Assembly: GCA_025917655.1 (NCBI GenBank)
Contig: CP084619.1
Span: 2,647,001-2,711,000 of the forward strand
Reading direction: 5' to 3'
DNA from: Chlorella sorokiniana
Taxonomy: Eukaryota; Chlorophyta; Trebouxiophyceae; Chlorellales; Chlorellaceae
Length of the DNA: 64,000 nucleotides
Below, one piece after another: positions 28,801 through 39,405 of this stretch. A program made the position numbers and the translations under genes. Position 1 is the first letter of the stretch; each line of letters starts with the position of its first letter. The notes below the pieces were generated by a model. That model searched no databases and was not told where the DNA came from. It saw only the letters and a list, made by a program, of their open reading frames with translations.

Positions 28801-29277
28801 AAGCTGTCCTTCTGACTGTTTCTTTACTCGTTGGAAGAATCATCCAAGCAAGCTGATGAAGCTCTTTTGTTGGTGGTGGTGTGCGTGTGAGTGTGTGGTG
28901 GTGGGTGGGTGGGGCCGGGCATGGGGGCCACACAAGCTCCTGCCGTCATCCTCAGCTTAAAGCCAACAGTAACACCCTTGACATTCACAACTGTCCGCAG
29001 TTCTGTGCCACCTGCAAGCCTCCCGCTGGGGCCAGCTGGGTGACGGCATGTGTGTCGAATGGCCCGGACAAGAAAGACTGCAAGGCTTGAAGCAGAGCCA
29101 TGCCGCCTCCTGCCAACCTGCGTTGGCTCATCATGCACAGTAGAGCGAGTTGATAGTGAACAGCAGCAGCAGAGCAAAGAGAAGCATGACAGACGAGGAA
29201 CAGCATGAAAGGTGTCCAACTGCTGAATGCCTTTTCAATCAACTGGTCGGTCCTCCGGCAATGTCCAGTGGCATGTG
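28801..29277. other. Convergent 3' region between DBR1 and HIBADH
   Basis: This holds the 3' UTRs of both genes and a GT-rich stretch at about 28870-28915. No coding or RNA gene is supported. Confidence 0.5.
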
Positions 29278-30997
29278 TCAGCCCTTGTACACATGCTTGT
29301 AAATTGCGCTGAAGTCCAGAGCCGGGTCCACCTGCTCGTACAGCCTGCAAAAAACGGGCAAGGGGTGGGGCCAAAAGAAGGCACTGCCTCACGTCGTGGC
29401 AGCTTGTACTCTCGACCTGCACCCAGCCCGCAAGCGGCTCAACCCCACACAGCCTTCACCTCTGTGCATGCTCCGCCATGGGCGTGGGCGCATGGTAGTG
29501 CTGCGCCGCCTGCATGGCCAGCCCCAGGTCCTTGACCATGAGCCTGGAGGCAAAGCCGCCCTTGTAGCCGCGGGATGATGGGACGCCCTCCAGCACCCCG
29601 GGCGCAGGGTTGTACGTGTCTGACAGGGATGCAGCGGTATTCCACCATGCGAGGGCAGGGTTAGAAGTGGAGCCTTGCTGAAAGGCCTTCAGTCCAGGAA
29701 CACAAGGCCAGGCGGCTTACCCGAGCTCCAGCAGCGGGCGCTGGAGGTGTTGAAAATCTCGCTGAGCAGCTGCGGCTCCTGCGGGAGGCAACCCGTGGGA
29801 GGCCGTGAAGGCGGTTGGCTATGGCCCTTGAAAGGATGCACACGCATACAGCGGTCAGGGTGCACGATAGGGGTGCGGGTGCAGGCGGGCGCACCAGCCC
29901 CAGGCGCTTGCCGAGCGCCAGCCCCTCTGACACCGCTGCCATGGACACTGCAAGCACCAGGTTGTTGCACAGCTTGGCGGTGGTGCCCGCGCCGCTGTCG
30001 CCGCCTGAAAGGCACGAAGGAGGGTCACAACTGACACGGTCGCGGTGGTTCAGAGGCCTACTCTTGCCACTGCAGCACCGTCCGCACTTAGCAGGAGGGG
30101 CTGGCGCCCAGCATGGCAGATGATAGACAGCAGGTGCAGCCACGTCGCCATCGGCTCACAGTAGATGATGCGCTTGCCCATGACTTCGAGCAGCGGGCGC
30201 GCGGCATCCACAGCCGCGGCAGGCCCTCCGCACATGAAGGTCAGGCTGCCGGCCTGAGCCCCGGCACCCCCGGAAACCGGCGCGTCAATCATCATGGGCG
30301 ACTGCTGCCCATCGTGTGCCTCGGCGGCATGGGGGTGCAGGTAGATGTCGCTGGCTGCCGCGGCCACCTCGCGGGCTGTGAGGGGGTCGATGGTGGAGGC
30401 ATCGATGAGGAGGTGCGGGTGCAGGGTGCGGGGCTCCAGCGACAGCACCCCTGAGGCCCCAGGTACGCCTCCTTCACGTGCTCGCTGGAGGGCAGCATGG
30501 AGATGATGGCAGACAGGCCTGCGGCAGGGGGAGGAGGGGGCCCGGGTTGCGGGAAGGATGGCGCACTGAAAGGCAGGCCTGCACCCGGCCAGCCTTCATC
30601 TTGACCAAGATGTACGAATTCACACAGCAGTACCAGTGCAAGGATCCAGCCAACATACAGCTGAGGCAGCGGCAGAGCCAAGCAGGTTCGTTCAATTCGC
30701 ACTCACCGGGAGTGGCAGCAAGAACCGCAGGCGTCTCAGCAGCCTTGGCTCCTGCCTGCTGCAGGCGCCGCACCGCCTCCTCATTGCGATCACAGACTAC
30801 AAGCCGGTAGCCTGCATGAAAAGAAAGTAAACAGGCAGTGAAAGGTCGTAAACCATTGGATTGTTTGCTGGAGGTTCAGCCGTCAAAGCCCCACCTGCTC
30901 CAAGGAGCCTGGTTGCCATCGCGGCGCCCATGTTCCCCACACCAATCATGCCCACCAGCAGCCGTTGGGCTACTGGTGCTATTGGCGAGAAGCCCAT
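29278..30997 (-). CDS. HIBADH: 3-hydroxyisobutyrate dehydrogenase
   Basis: The enzyme oxidises 3-hydroxyisobutyrate to methylmalonate semialdehyde in valine breakdown, usually in mitochondria. ATG 30995-30997 gives [16 protein letters not shown], then the NAD-binding [17 protein letters not shown]. Later come [27 protein letters not shown], the family signature [38 protein letters not shown] with the catalytic lysine, [13 protein letters not shown], and a short last exon ending [11 protein letters not shown]. One frame slip at 30447-30451 lies in a CCCC/GGGG run between GPQG and LSLEP. The leader is short, and targeting is uncertain. Confidence 0.92.
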
Positions 30998-31437
30998 CGT
31001 TGGCAAAACCCCTGCCTCACCCTGGCAGGACGCAAGTGGACACGGCGGCAGGAGCGGTGTTGTTCAAGACCTGTCTGGGCGGTCCGACAATCGGGCAGCG
31101 GCTCGACGACACTCGCATTCCCCTAACCTGCGCTTTGAAGGTGTGCAGGCTTGCCTGAGCAAGGTGTTGAGGAAGGGTGTCGAGGAAGTCGATCGAAAGC
31201 TACGATCGGTGCATCGGGGGCTTCTAGATCGACAGGTATGACTAACGGGCAACAAAACAGGTTTCGGTCCACGCCAGTCCATGCAGAGGCCCTGTTGGCA
31301 GAAACAGGGGTTCTTTCCGCGGCTCCCACACCGTGCGCTCATTCTAAGCTCACGCTCTTATTCTGTTCTTTCTTACTGCCTGCACGCAAGCAAGACCGCC
31401 ACCCGACTGCGATCCCCATTCCCGAAACCACCCAGCA
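30998..31437. promoter_or_regulatory. Divergent intergenic region HIBADH / unknown gene
   Basis: 440 bp separate divergent start codons. The region presumably holds both promoters. No distinct element was recognised. Confidence 0.35.
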
Positions 31438-32294
31438 ATGGAGAGGCTTAGCAGGCGGACGCGCGTTCAGGCAAGAAGCAGGGATTGTAAAGTGCATTCT
31501 GGCGGCGGGGGAAATGGGTCCAAACCTCGGTCAGTGTCGCCTCTGGGGGTGGGGCCGGTAGGCGCCGTTAGTCACTGTGGTAGCCTGGTAGGTGCCGCCC
31601 TTAGACGGGCGTTGTCATTCATCCCTGTCTTCAATGACTCGTATTTCTGTTTCCTAATGAGTTCAGACCGTGACCAACCGCAACACGCCGCGTATCATCC
31701 GGACGCGCCTGTCCTTCCCGCGGCGCAAGGTGCCAGGCAACCTGCCAGCACCTGAGCAGCCTGCCCAGCAAGTTGCGCTCTCCAACAGTGGCAAGATGGC
31801 CCTAGGGTTAGTCTCCTGTCTGCGCCAGGGCACACTGCACGCCTGCCATGCTGCGCGCAGCCTGCGTTGCTGTTCCCCACGATGCGGCTGCCCATGTCGC
31901 ACGGCGACGCCTCAGAAGCCCTGCCTGCGTGCAGGCCATGGCTGGGTTCATTTGGAGGCATGGAGCAGATGGGGGCTTCCTGGACGGCGAGCCGACCAGC
32001 CCTACGCTGTTTGCCACTTCCCAGGGCAGGGTGTTTGCTGACCTGGCAGGGTCGCCTGTGCACTCCCAGGACCTGCTGGCAGCCTCCGACGACGTGGTGG
32101 CGACGGGCACAGCACTGCCCACACCCGCGCAGGACACCCGCGAGGGGCGTGCTGCGCTGGCACGTGAGGTCGGCGTGCTGAGGCGCAAGGCAGAGCCTCG
32201 TGCCCCAGCAGGCATGCCGCTCCGCCGGGGCCCTCGTGCCAATGCCGCGCGGCGCCGGTACCGGGAGATTGGGCAGGCCCGCAAGATGAACTAG
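31438..32294 (+). CDS. Unknown basic, low-complexity protein
   Basis: I do not recognise this gene. Exon 1 (31438-31557) encodes MERLSRRTRVQARSRDCK and a Ser/Gly/Pro stretch. It splices in phase (GVGP to TVTN) to an exon with TPRIIRTRLSFPRRKVPGNL ending at donor 31808. The last exon (from about 31934) reads PWLGSFGGMEQM, then GFLDGEPTSPTLFATSQG and FADLAGSPVHSQDLLA, and ends RRYREIGQARKMN. A frame slip at 31970-31976 (GGGG) separates the first two segments of this exon. Adding one G gives a smooth reading. It looks disordered and Arg-rich, possibly nuclear. TGTAA follows at 32606. Confidence 0.45.
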
Positions 32295-32822
32295 CTGGCT
32301 GCTGGCCAGATTTTGGAGCCAAAGGAGGCCGCGCTGCGGTTACATCAACACTCCGTTCTATGCGCGATGGAGAGGCAATGGCCCTCCCTGTGCTGCATCT
32401 TGATACTTGTTCCCCGCACCACGCTCCAATCCGGCCACGTTGTCCTGTTAGCCCTGGCCATTGTATTCTGTGATGAGATGCAGCAGCATGAGCTGCCTTT
32501 TGTTCCTCTTTCTGGAGGAGGAAGCCCTCGTACCACACCCTCCAACGCAAGCCCTCGCTTTGTATTTTCCATGAAACGGCGCTGATATCATGCAGCCCAG
32601 CCCATTGTAACATTGTAGTTTCGTTTCTGTGGGTGCTGCAAAGTTTCCAGCTACGCCCGTTGCGCCCTGATGCTTGCTTTGCGTTCCGGGTGAAGGGGCG
32701 GGACCTGGGGCGGGACCGAGGGCATGTCTGCAACGCTCCTGCATGATGACACCATCATCGATCATTGTTGCATCATCAATCTCACTCTTCTGAGCTGCAG
32801 TCAGGCAGCCAACAGGACGGCA
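32295..32822. other. Intergenic spacer between the unknown gene and the BASS transporter
   Basis: It contains the upstream 3' UTR with TGTAA at 32606 and then the BASS promoter. Nothing else was seen. Confidence 0.5.
32606..32610 (+). terminator. TGTAA polyadenylation signal
   Basis: TGTAA lies 312 bases after the stop of the 31438-32294 gene, in a less GC-rich tract. It fits the chlorophyte poly(A) signal. Confidence 0.4.
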
Positions 32823-34812
32823 ATGTCCCTCGCTTCCGTTGCTTTGCTTGTGAGAGCAGAACCTGCGTGCTGCAGACGCTCACCAACTTCTCCACCACTA
32901 GCCCTTACCCTACATGCGCCTGCGACACGGCAACAAACGCTGCGCCTCTCGAGGTGGAATCCAGGCGGCCAGCTCTTCTGTCGCTTGGCCGTGTCTTGCA
33001 ACCTTACTCATGAACACAACTCCCCATTCGCAGGCCGCGTCTGCGCGCAGCTCGGCTTGTGTGCACCGCCAGCGCCGCCGCCAGTGCCACCGTGTGCTCC
33101 GCCGCTGCCGCCCCTGCACCAAGCAGGCTGGAGAAGATTGCAGATGTTGCCACCATGCTGTTCCCGGTGTGGGCACTGATCTCCGGCTGTACTGCCTTCT
33201 TCCATCCAGCCAGCCTCAACTGGATGACGACTCAGCAGTTTGAGTGGGGTGTGGGCCTGCTCATGCTGGCCATGGGCCTCTCCCTGACAAAAGAAGATTT
33301 CCAGAAGGTGCGTTTGCCTGTTATAGAGTGCAACGGCGGCATGGTGCAGCCACAAGTCATTCAGCGCCGTGCGGCACCCCTTGCTGCCCTGCCCTGCTGC
33401 AGTGCGCAGCCAACCCTGTTCCCATCCTGGTGAGGGGCAGGCGGTGTGGCTCTGCTGGGCAGGCAGCCTGGCTCTTCTGTCTGCTGTAGTCGCTGCTGGG
33501 GTCACCAGCAACCCTTCCCTTGGCTCACCACAATACACCCTGCCCGGCTGCAGCTTGGCTTTCTCTGCCAATATTCAATCCTTCCCTTCCTGGCCGTTGC
33601 AATCTCCAACCTGATGCACCTACCACCGGCCTTCGCCACCGGCCTCATTCTGCTGGGCTGCTGCCCAGGTTGGCGGCGTGCACTCTTGTGCTGTCATGTC
33701 TTGCGGCAAGTGTGATGTTGCCTGCGTTGGCTGCCTCGCGATGTCTGCTGTGTGGTCGCACGAATTGAGACCCCGGTCTGTTTCCTGTCGGCAGGCGGGC
33801 AAGCAAGCAACGTGGCGACCTTTGTGGCGCACGGCGATGTGGCGCTGTCGGTGCTGATGACGGCAGCAAGCACGGTGGCCGCCGCAGTAATGACGCCTAC
33901 CCTCACATCCTGGTTGGCCGGCGCCTACATTGCCGTGGACGGCTGGGTGTGTTGGCGAATGGTCTTTCCAGCCTGTCTGCGCTGTTGAATGGTGGCACCT
34001 GGATGCTTGTGGGCGTTGAGCTGCTGTTTGCCTCTTGTTCAGCTGCGCCCCTTTGCCTGCAGGCGATGTTCAAGTCCACGGTGCAGCTGGTTCTGCTTCC
34101 CACCCTGCTGGGCCTGTTGGCCAACGAGCTCTTCAAGAAGCAGGTGGGGCAGGGTGGCGGGCGTGCCAGCAGCCCAGCTGACTTGCTGGGGTCGTGCGGG
34201 CGGTGGCGCTGAATGACAGAAGCCTGCAGCAGAAAGATCAGAGTGAGCTACCAATGCCTGCTGGTCCCTCTCCAGTTGCCTGCCCTTGCCGCCCCGCCTG
34301 GCGCCGCCTAGCAGGTTGACATCATCCGGCCGCTGATGCCGCTACTGGCGCTAGCGCTCACCGTGGTGCTCTGCGCGGTGCCAGTAGCCCAAGTTGCTGA
34401 TGTTCTGCGCGCCAGCGGCCTGTCAGCCTGCACCCCTGTCGTCCTGCTGCATTCATTGGGCTACGCTCTGGGCTACATGCTGCCGCGCCTGCTGGGCTTC
34501 AATGAGAAGACCGCACGCACCGGTAAGTGCTATGCTGTGGCCTGCAGCATGCAGTCCCTCTCACTCACATGTTAGTGTTGGTTTTAAGCATCGCTCGCGC
34601 AGTTGAGAAGCTCTGTGCACGGCGTCCGTCTGCTCTTTGCAGTGAGCATAGAGACTGGCGCGCAGTCTGCTGCCATGGGTTATGCTCTCAGCACCAAGCA
34701 CTTCGGCGACATCATGGTTGCGGTGCCCTCGTCTGTCAGCATTGTCGTCATGGTGTGGATCGGTGCTGCCCTGGCAGTGGCATGGCGCATGACGCCCATT
34801 AAGGAAACATGA
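32823..34812 (+). CDS. BASS: Plastid bile acid:sodium symporter (BASS) family transporter
   Basis: BASS proteins are plastid inner-envelope carriers, usually Na+-coupled, for organic anions such as pyruvate, pantoate or glucosinolate precursors. ATG 32823 starts a Ser/Ala/Arg-rich leader consistent with a transit peptide, continued by the second exon. Membrane segments follow: [56 protein letters not shown], the signature [20 protein letters not shown] with the conserved sodium-site motif, [40 protein letters not shown], then [11 protein letters not shown] and a last helix. It ends MTPIKET at TGA 34812. The subtype and substrate are not clear from the sequence. Confidence 0.92.
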
Positions 34813-35301
34813 GGGATCATTCAGCCGTCCCACGTTGGTGTGGATCTGCCATTGATCAAGCCTTGCATGCACGCTGTAACTCGAGCCCCGACTGTACGCC
34901 CCTGCCGCTCATGACATCCGACTCCACTGAATCCTGCAACTGCCCAGGAAATCCGGGCACATGCGCGCGAGCATTGCTGTGCTCATGCCGTCAGGATCTG
35001 TTGCAAATTTACACGAGCTGCGCAATAAAAGGGTGCAATGTGTTGGTAAACCATGTCAGAGAAGGGACAAGGCTTCTGTGGGACAAGGTAAAACAGACAA
35101 TCGAGAACTCCCAGCAGAGAGAAGAAAAAGTGAAGAGTTTGAATAGGAAACAAGGACGTCAGGGCTGTAGACAGCGCGAGCAGCACAGACAACGCACATG
35201 GCTGGCTGCATGGATGCGGCCATTGCAACGGACAAGGGCGGAGACTGGTGACAGACTTCAGCTGTGGCTACGAGAGAACCTTCTGCACCGCCAGTGGCCC
35301 T
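34813..35301. other. Convergent 3' region between BASS and the C2-like gene
   Basis: It carries a BASS poly(A) signal and a relatively A-rich stretch (about 35020-35160). No gene is supported. Confidence 0.5.
34875..34879 (+). terminator. TGTAA polyadenylation signal of the BASS gene
   Basis: TGTAA is 63 bases after the BASS stop codon, a typical position for a chlorophyte poly(A) signal. Confidence 0.45.
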
Positions 35302-36592
35302 TCACTTCTTCTTGCCCTTGACAGGCACTGGTTCCTCCTTCTGCTTCTGCTTCAACACGCCTTGCTTGCTCAGCACCGCATACGCCGCTGCTGCAACCGC
35401 CGCCGAGACACCCACCTTCACAAGCAGGCCAAGCACGCTCCTGCAAGGCGATGGGCAGCCAGCGAGGGGCTCCGCGTGACAACAAGCTTGCATTGCGGGC
35501 GTGCATGTGGGTGAGCAGTAACAGCAAGGGCGCAAAGCGATGACGATCAGCAGGGGGAGCGCCACCCCACGCACCCCTTTTTCTTCTGGTCGCCGCCTGC
35601 TGAAATGCTGCTGCCCGCCAAGTTGCCATTCCGCACTTGGTCAGGCTCCAGGAACGAAATGGCCACGCGGATGAAGCCACCCGCTGAGCCGCCACCTACG
35701 GGTCGTGGGATAAGGCGTCAAGAGTAAGTGTGAAAGCCGCACATGAGGTGTTGCACTTGTAGATGGCACGTCAGCGTTGCCACATCACGGCCTGCCAGCT
35801 CTGCCCGTACAGTCACAATCTGGCTTGGGCGCACCCGGCTTGTACAGCTCAAAGTACTTGTCCACCGGGGCTGCCTCCAGGATGTCCTTCATGTAGATGC
35901 CGCAGGCCGCCACAATGGAGCTGGAGCTGCGCTCGCCGTTGCTCTCCTTTGGTCGGCACAGCATGATGCGCAACTCAGATGCGCCCTCCAACACCTCGCT
36001 GCAAGGGTGAGTGGGGCATTCAAGCAGCTGGTTAGGACCACGTGGGAAAAGGGCGTGTGGCATGCCAGACCAGACGCCACACACGCCCAACTTACAGCGT
36101 CAGCTGCTCCACCCATGTGATCCCATTGTCAGCAACAGCTTGCGTGGTGGTGAACTTCTGCAGGAGGAAAACCACCAGCGGTTGCAAGCGACCCTTGGTG
36201 CAGCGGAATCAAATCAAACGGCGAAGCCAGGCAGCATACCTTGATCGTCTTGGGACCGCCACGTATTTCCACTGCATACATCCAAAGGGTAAAAGCAATA
36301 CGAGATCACTTCTGCCAGATTTTGCCGGCTGGCAGGCGCACGCTGCACCCGTCCGTCACCAGAGGCGTCTGTGCCGACGCCAGCACCTCTGAAGTGAGTG
36401 CTAGGTGGCCTTCAAAAGGCAAGTCTCCCATCTCTCCTTCTCTCCTTTCTCCCGAAAGCTCGGAGCAGAGCTCAGCCTACCTCGAGCGTAGCCCTGCTTG
36501 AACTCGGACTCCCACACAGGTTGATCCTCGCTGTCGTGCCCCGCCGACTCGAGAACGTTGATCACTAGGTAACCCAGCGGACGTTCGGCCAT
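35302..36592 (-). CDS. Tail-anchored C2-like domain protein
   Basis: Start ATG 36590-36592 gives MAERPLGYLVINVLESAGHD, the first strand and loop of a C2-like fold. Later exons read EIRGGPKTIK, KFTTTQAVADNGITWVEQLT, then EVLEGASELRIMLCRPKE, SSIVAACGIYMKDILEAAPV and GGFIRVAISFLEPDQ, matching the strand order of a C2 domain. The C-terminus has one hydrophobic helix (GLLVKVGVSAAVAAAAYAVL), followed by a short lysine-rich tail ending KGKKK. This layout fits a tail-anchored protein exposing a C2 domain to the cytosol. The calcium-binding aspartates are not obvious. The family is not recognised beyond C2. Confidence 0.6.
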
Positions 36593-37264
36593 TCTCGATG
36601 ATAGCCTCGAACTATGCAGCAGGGGCGGGCTGTCTCCCTACAAACTGGCCGGAAACGGGTGGGGCACCTCAGCTGCGCTACAAGAGGTGACAAGTTGCTA
36701 TCAACGCTGTTCCGGCCCTCACGGCAATGCTGCAGGCCTTCATCGGGGGCTTGCCCAAATCCTGTCCTGCTGTCCTGCAATGTTGAGGGCACAAGCACAG
36801 AGGGTCTTACGTGTACCCCCTCTGCAACCTTCAGAAGCCAGCAAACGCACGGTGAAGAGTGGACCGGGCCGCTGGCAGTCGCGCAGCTTTGAAGTGGTGA
36901 GAGCAGGTGTTAGCGATCGGGGCTGGCTGGCAGCAGCCAGGCACAAATATATCACTGTGGTATCAATGTCAGTCATGAACAGCCTGGGGCTGCTCTTTGG
37001 CAGACGACAGTCGCCTGCTCACGCCTTAAAGAGGGCTTCCCTGTCGTGCTCACGTCCCCCACATATGCCATGTTTGTGGAACAAGAACGCCTGGGCGGCT
37101 GGTGGGCAGCCAAGCCGCCAAGGGTCCATGCACTGCAGCGCTGCTGTATGTGCCAACCACTGATACTGGGGGTGCACGCTGCAGGACCTTTACCTTCCCC
37201 CACGTCCATTTTTGGTAACAGTCCCGCACTGAATAGCAGCAGCAGCAGCACATAGGCGGCAGCC
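36593..37264. promoter_or_regulatory. Divergent intergenic region C2-like gene / sialidase-like gene
   Basis: 672 bp between divergent starts, presumably containing both promoters. The frames present show no family content. Confidence 0.35.
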
Positions 37265-39019
37265 ATGGGAGCAAGCATGTCGGCCGACAAGGGCAGCGGC
37301 GCCCTGGCTGAGCTGAAGACGAGCTGGGTGTTGGAGTACGGCTCCTCCCCCTTCAAGTACGCCTCCGCCAGCAGCCTCGCGGTGATCAAGAAGGTCAATG
37401 GCTCCGCCACGGCGCTCCTGGCGCTGGCGTATCAGGCCTCGGAGGAGTCGCACGAAGGCAGCCGGGGCCAGCACCTGCGATTCACCCTCAGCAAGGACGG
37501 CGGCGACACTTGGGGAGAGAGCAAATGTGTGATGTGGGGTTCAGCGCCGCTGTGGAACCCCGTCCTGCACTACGACGCAGGTAGGCCGGGCATGTCCTTG
37601 CTGAATAAGTGCGCAGCCAGGCGGCAGACGTCCCAACCGCCGTCGGTTGGGAGGTGTCCCGGTTGGGAGATGTGCCGAACAAAGCTGATGAGCAGGCAGC
37701 TCCTTTCGCCGTGGGAGGAGCTGGCGCTCGAACAACTGAACAGGAGCTACATGTTGCATCTGTACCCTCGAACTTGTTTATGTGCTCAATCGCCATGCAC
37801 TGCAGACTCTAGCCGCCTCTTCCTCTTCTACTGCGAGTCGCGCAAGAGCCTGAGCCCCGGCGGCGACATCAAGTACATTGCCTCCCCAGACCTGGGCGAG
37901 AGCTGGGCCCCCCTTGACCATCTACAGCCACGAGGCAGAGGAGGAGGTGCCCAAGGTGTGCGGCGCCCGCCTGCTGGCCGCCGCCGACGGCTCCTGGTAC
38001 CTGCCGGTGCACCGCGAGCCCGCGGAGTCGTGGCACACCTTCGCCGGCACCTCATTCCACCCGCTCAACGAAGCGCCCGAAAAGCAATTGCAGCTGGCGG
38101 CACCGCCGGGCGCAGCAGCACAGGTGCGGTGTGGATGGCTGGCTGAGAAGCTGCCGGCTTGCTCACATCGTGTTTTGCCAGCAGCTGAGCTGGGAGCTGT
38201 GCAGGGGCTTTTGCCCTTGTGTGTAACAGTGTCGTTTTCGCCTCACCATGACACGTCCCCTTCCACCTGCACGCCCAGAGCATGACCACAGCGGCATGCG
38301 TGCTGATTTCCCGCGACAAGGGCGCCACATGGAAGGCGTCTGGCGACATCGAGGACACGCGCACCTGGCTGGTCAACCCCACGATTGAGGAGGGTAGCAA
38401 GGGCCAGCTCATCATGCTGTTCCGTTCAGCGGCAGGTGAGGGGCAGCTGTGGCGAGGGTCGGCATGGGTGCCCATAGAACTGGGGTTTGTGCCCGTTTCA
38501 CTGTTCTGCCTCCCAACAGGCAAGGCCTACATCGCCACCTCGACCGACCGTGGCGTGACGTGGAGCCGCCCCTACTCCAACCCCTGCCCAACCCCAACGC
38601 GCCCTTTTCCACGGTCACCATTGACGGTCAGGTGCTGTGCGCCTTCAACAACTCACAGACCAAGCGCGCGCCACTGGCCCTCGCGCTGTCGGTCAACGAC
38701 TGCAAGAGCTGGGAACCGCTTGCAATGGTGGAGGAAGACGTCAACGGTGGGTTGTCTAAGTGCAGTACCGACACGGGTGCTGGGAGTTCCGCTTTTTGAA
38801 CGAGGCTAAACCAATCGCGTTGCACTTCACGCATACTGTGCAGTCAATGAGGCCGTTATCTGTGAGTTGAAGCCGCCACTTGCATTCTTCAATGCAGGCA
38901 ACTTCACATGCCCCTGCATTGCGGAGTGGGCGGACGACACTGTCAAGGTGGCCTACACGGTGTGGGGCCAAGGCATTAAGCTGGCCACAGTGAAGCTGGC
39001 CACGGTCGACTCGGCGTAA
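37265..39019 (+). CDS. BNR/Asp-box sialidase-like protein
   Basis: The protein is a six-bladed-propeller type judged by four Asp-boxes: SKDGGDTW, SPDLGESW, SRDKGATW and STDRGVTW. It also has the BNR_2 hallmark LWNPVLHYD and blade strands such as SRLFLFYCESRK, GSWYLPVHRE, LIMLFRSAAG, VLCAFNNSQT and CPCIAEWADDTVKVAYT. No signal peptide is visible after ATG 37265, so it is probably cytosolic. The sugar specificity is unknown, and green algae generally lack sialic acid as far as known, so another glycan or a non-enzymatic role is possible. Frame slips at 37907-37914 (CCCCCC) and 38581-38584 (CCCC) are likely base errors. Confidence 0.8.
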
Positions 39020-39165
39020 CGGCAGGCCCCTAGGTCCTCAAAGCTCGTGCAGAGCTTTTGAGTTCATGCTCCACGCCACCTGCCAAGCGGCCACAGCCTG
39101 CACCCCAAACTCACTGTTGTTCCTGCTGTTTCCACCTAACCCTGTGTCTACTGCCGCATGTGGTT

Positions 39166-39170
39166 TGTAA
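39166..39170 (+). terminator. TGTAA polyadenylation signal (first of two)
   Basis: TGTAA is 147 bases after the sialidase-like stop. A second copy lies at 39232, so alternative 3' ends are possible. Confidence 0.4.
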
Positions 39171-39231
39171 GAGCGCTTCTGGCTTTGGTATTCAATGCTT
39201 TTTACGCTTGTCTCGTAATGCTGAATTTCCC

Positions 39232-39236
39232 TGTAA
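39232..39236 (+). terminator. TGTAA polyadenylation signal (second of two)
   Basis: TGTAA is 213 bases after the sialidase-like stop, within the convergent region. Confidence 0.35.
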
Positions 39237-39405
39237 CTGTTTGCACCACAGTCACAACTGGAAAACAGGGGTGCGCGTGAAAGTATGCAGGAAACGTCAA
39301 GGCAGAAGCACAAGCTGACATGGCAGGAGCAAGGATTACTGTGACAACTCACACAGCCCCTTAACACAAACGTGTGGACAGGCTGGGCCCGCTGTGCAGG
39401 TGTGC

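Larger units (their letters stand above)
39020..39405. other. Convergent 3' region between sialidase-like and TMEM45-like genes
   Basis: It holds two TGTAA motifs on the plus strand. No coding content was found. Confidence 0.5.
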
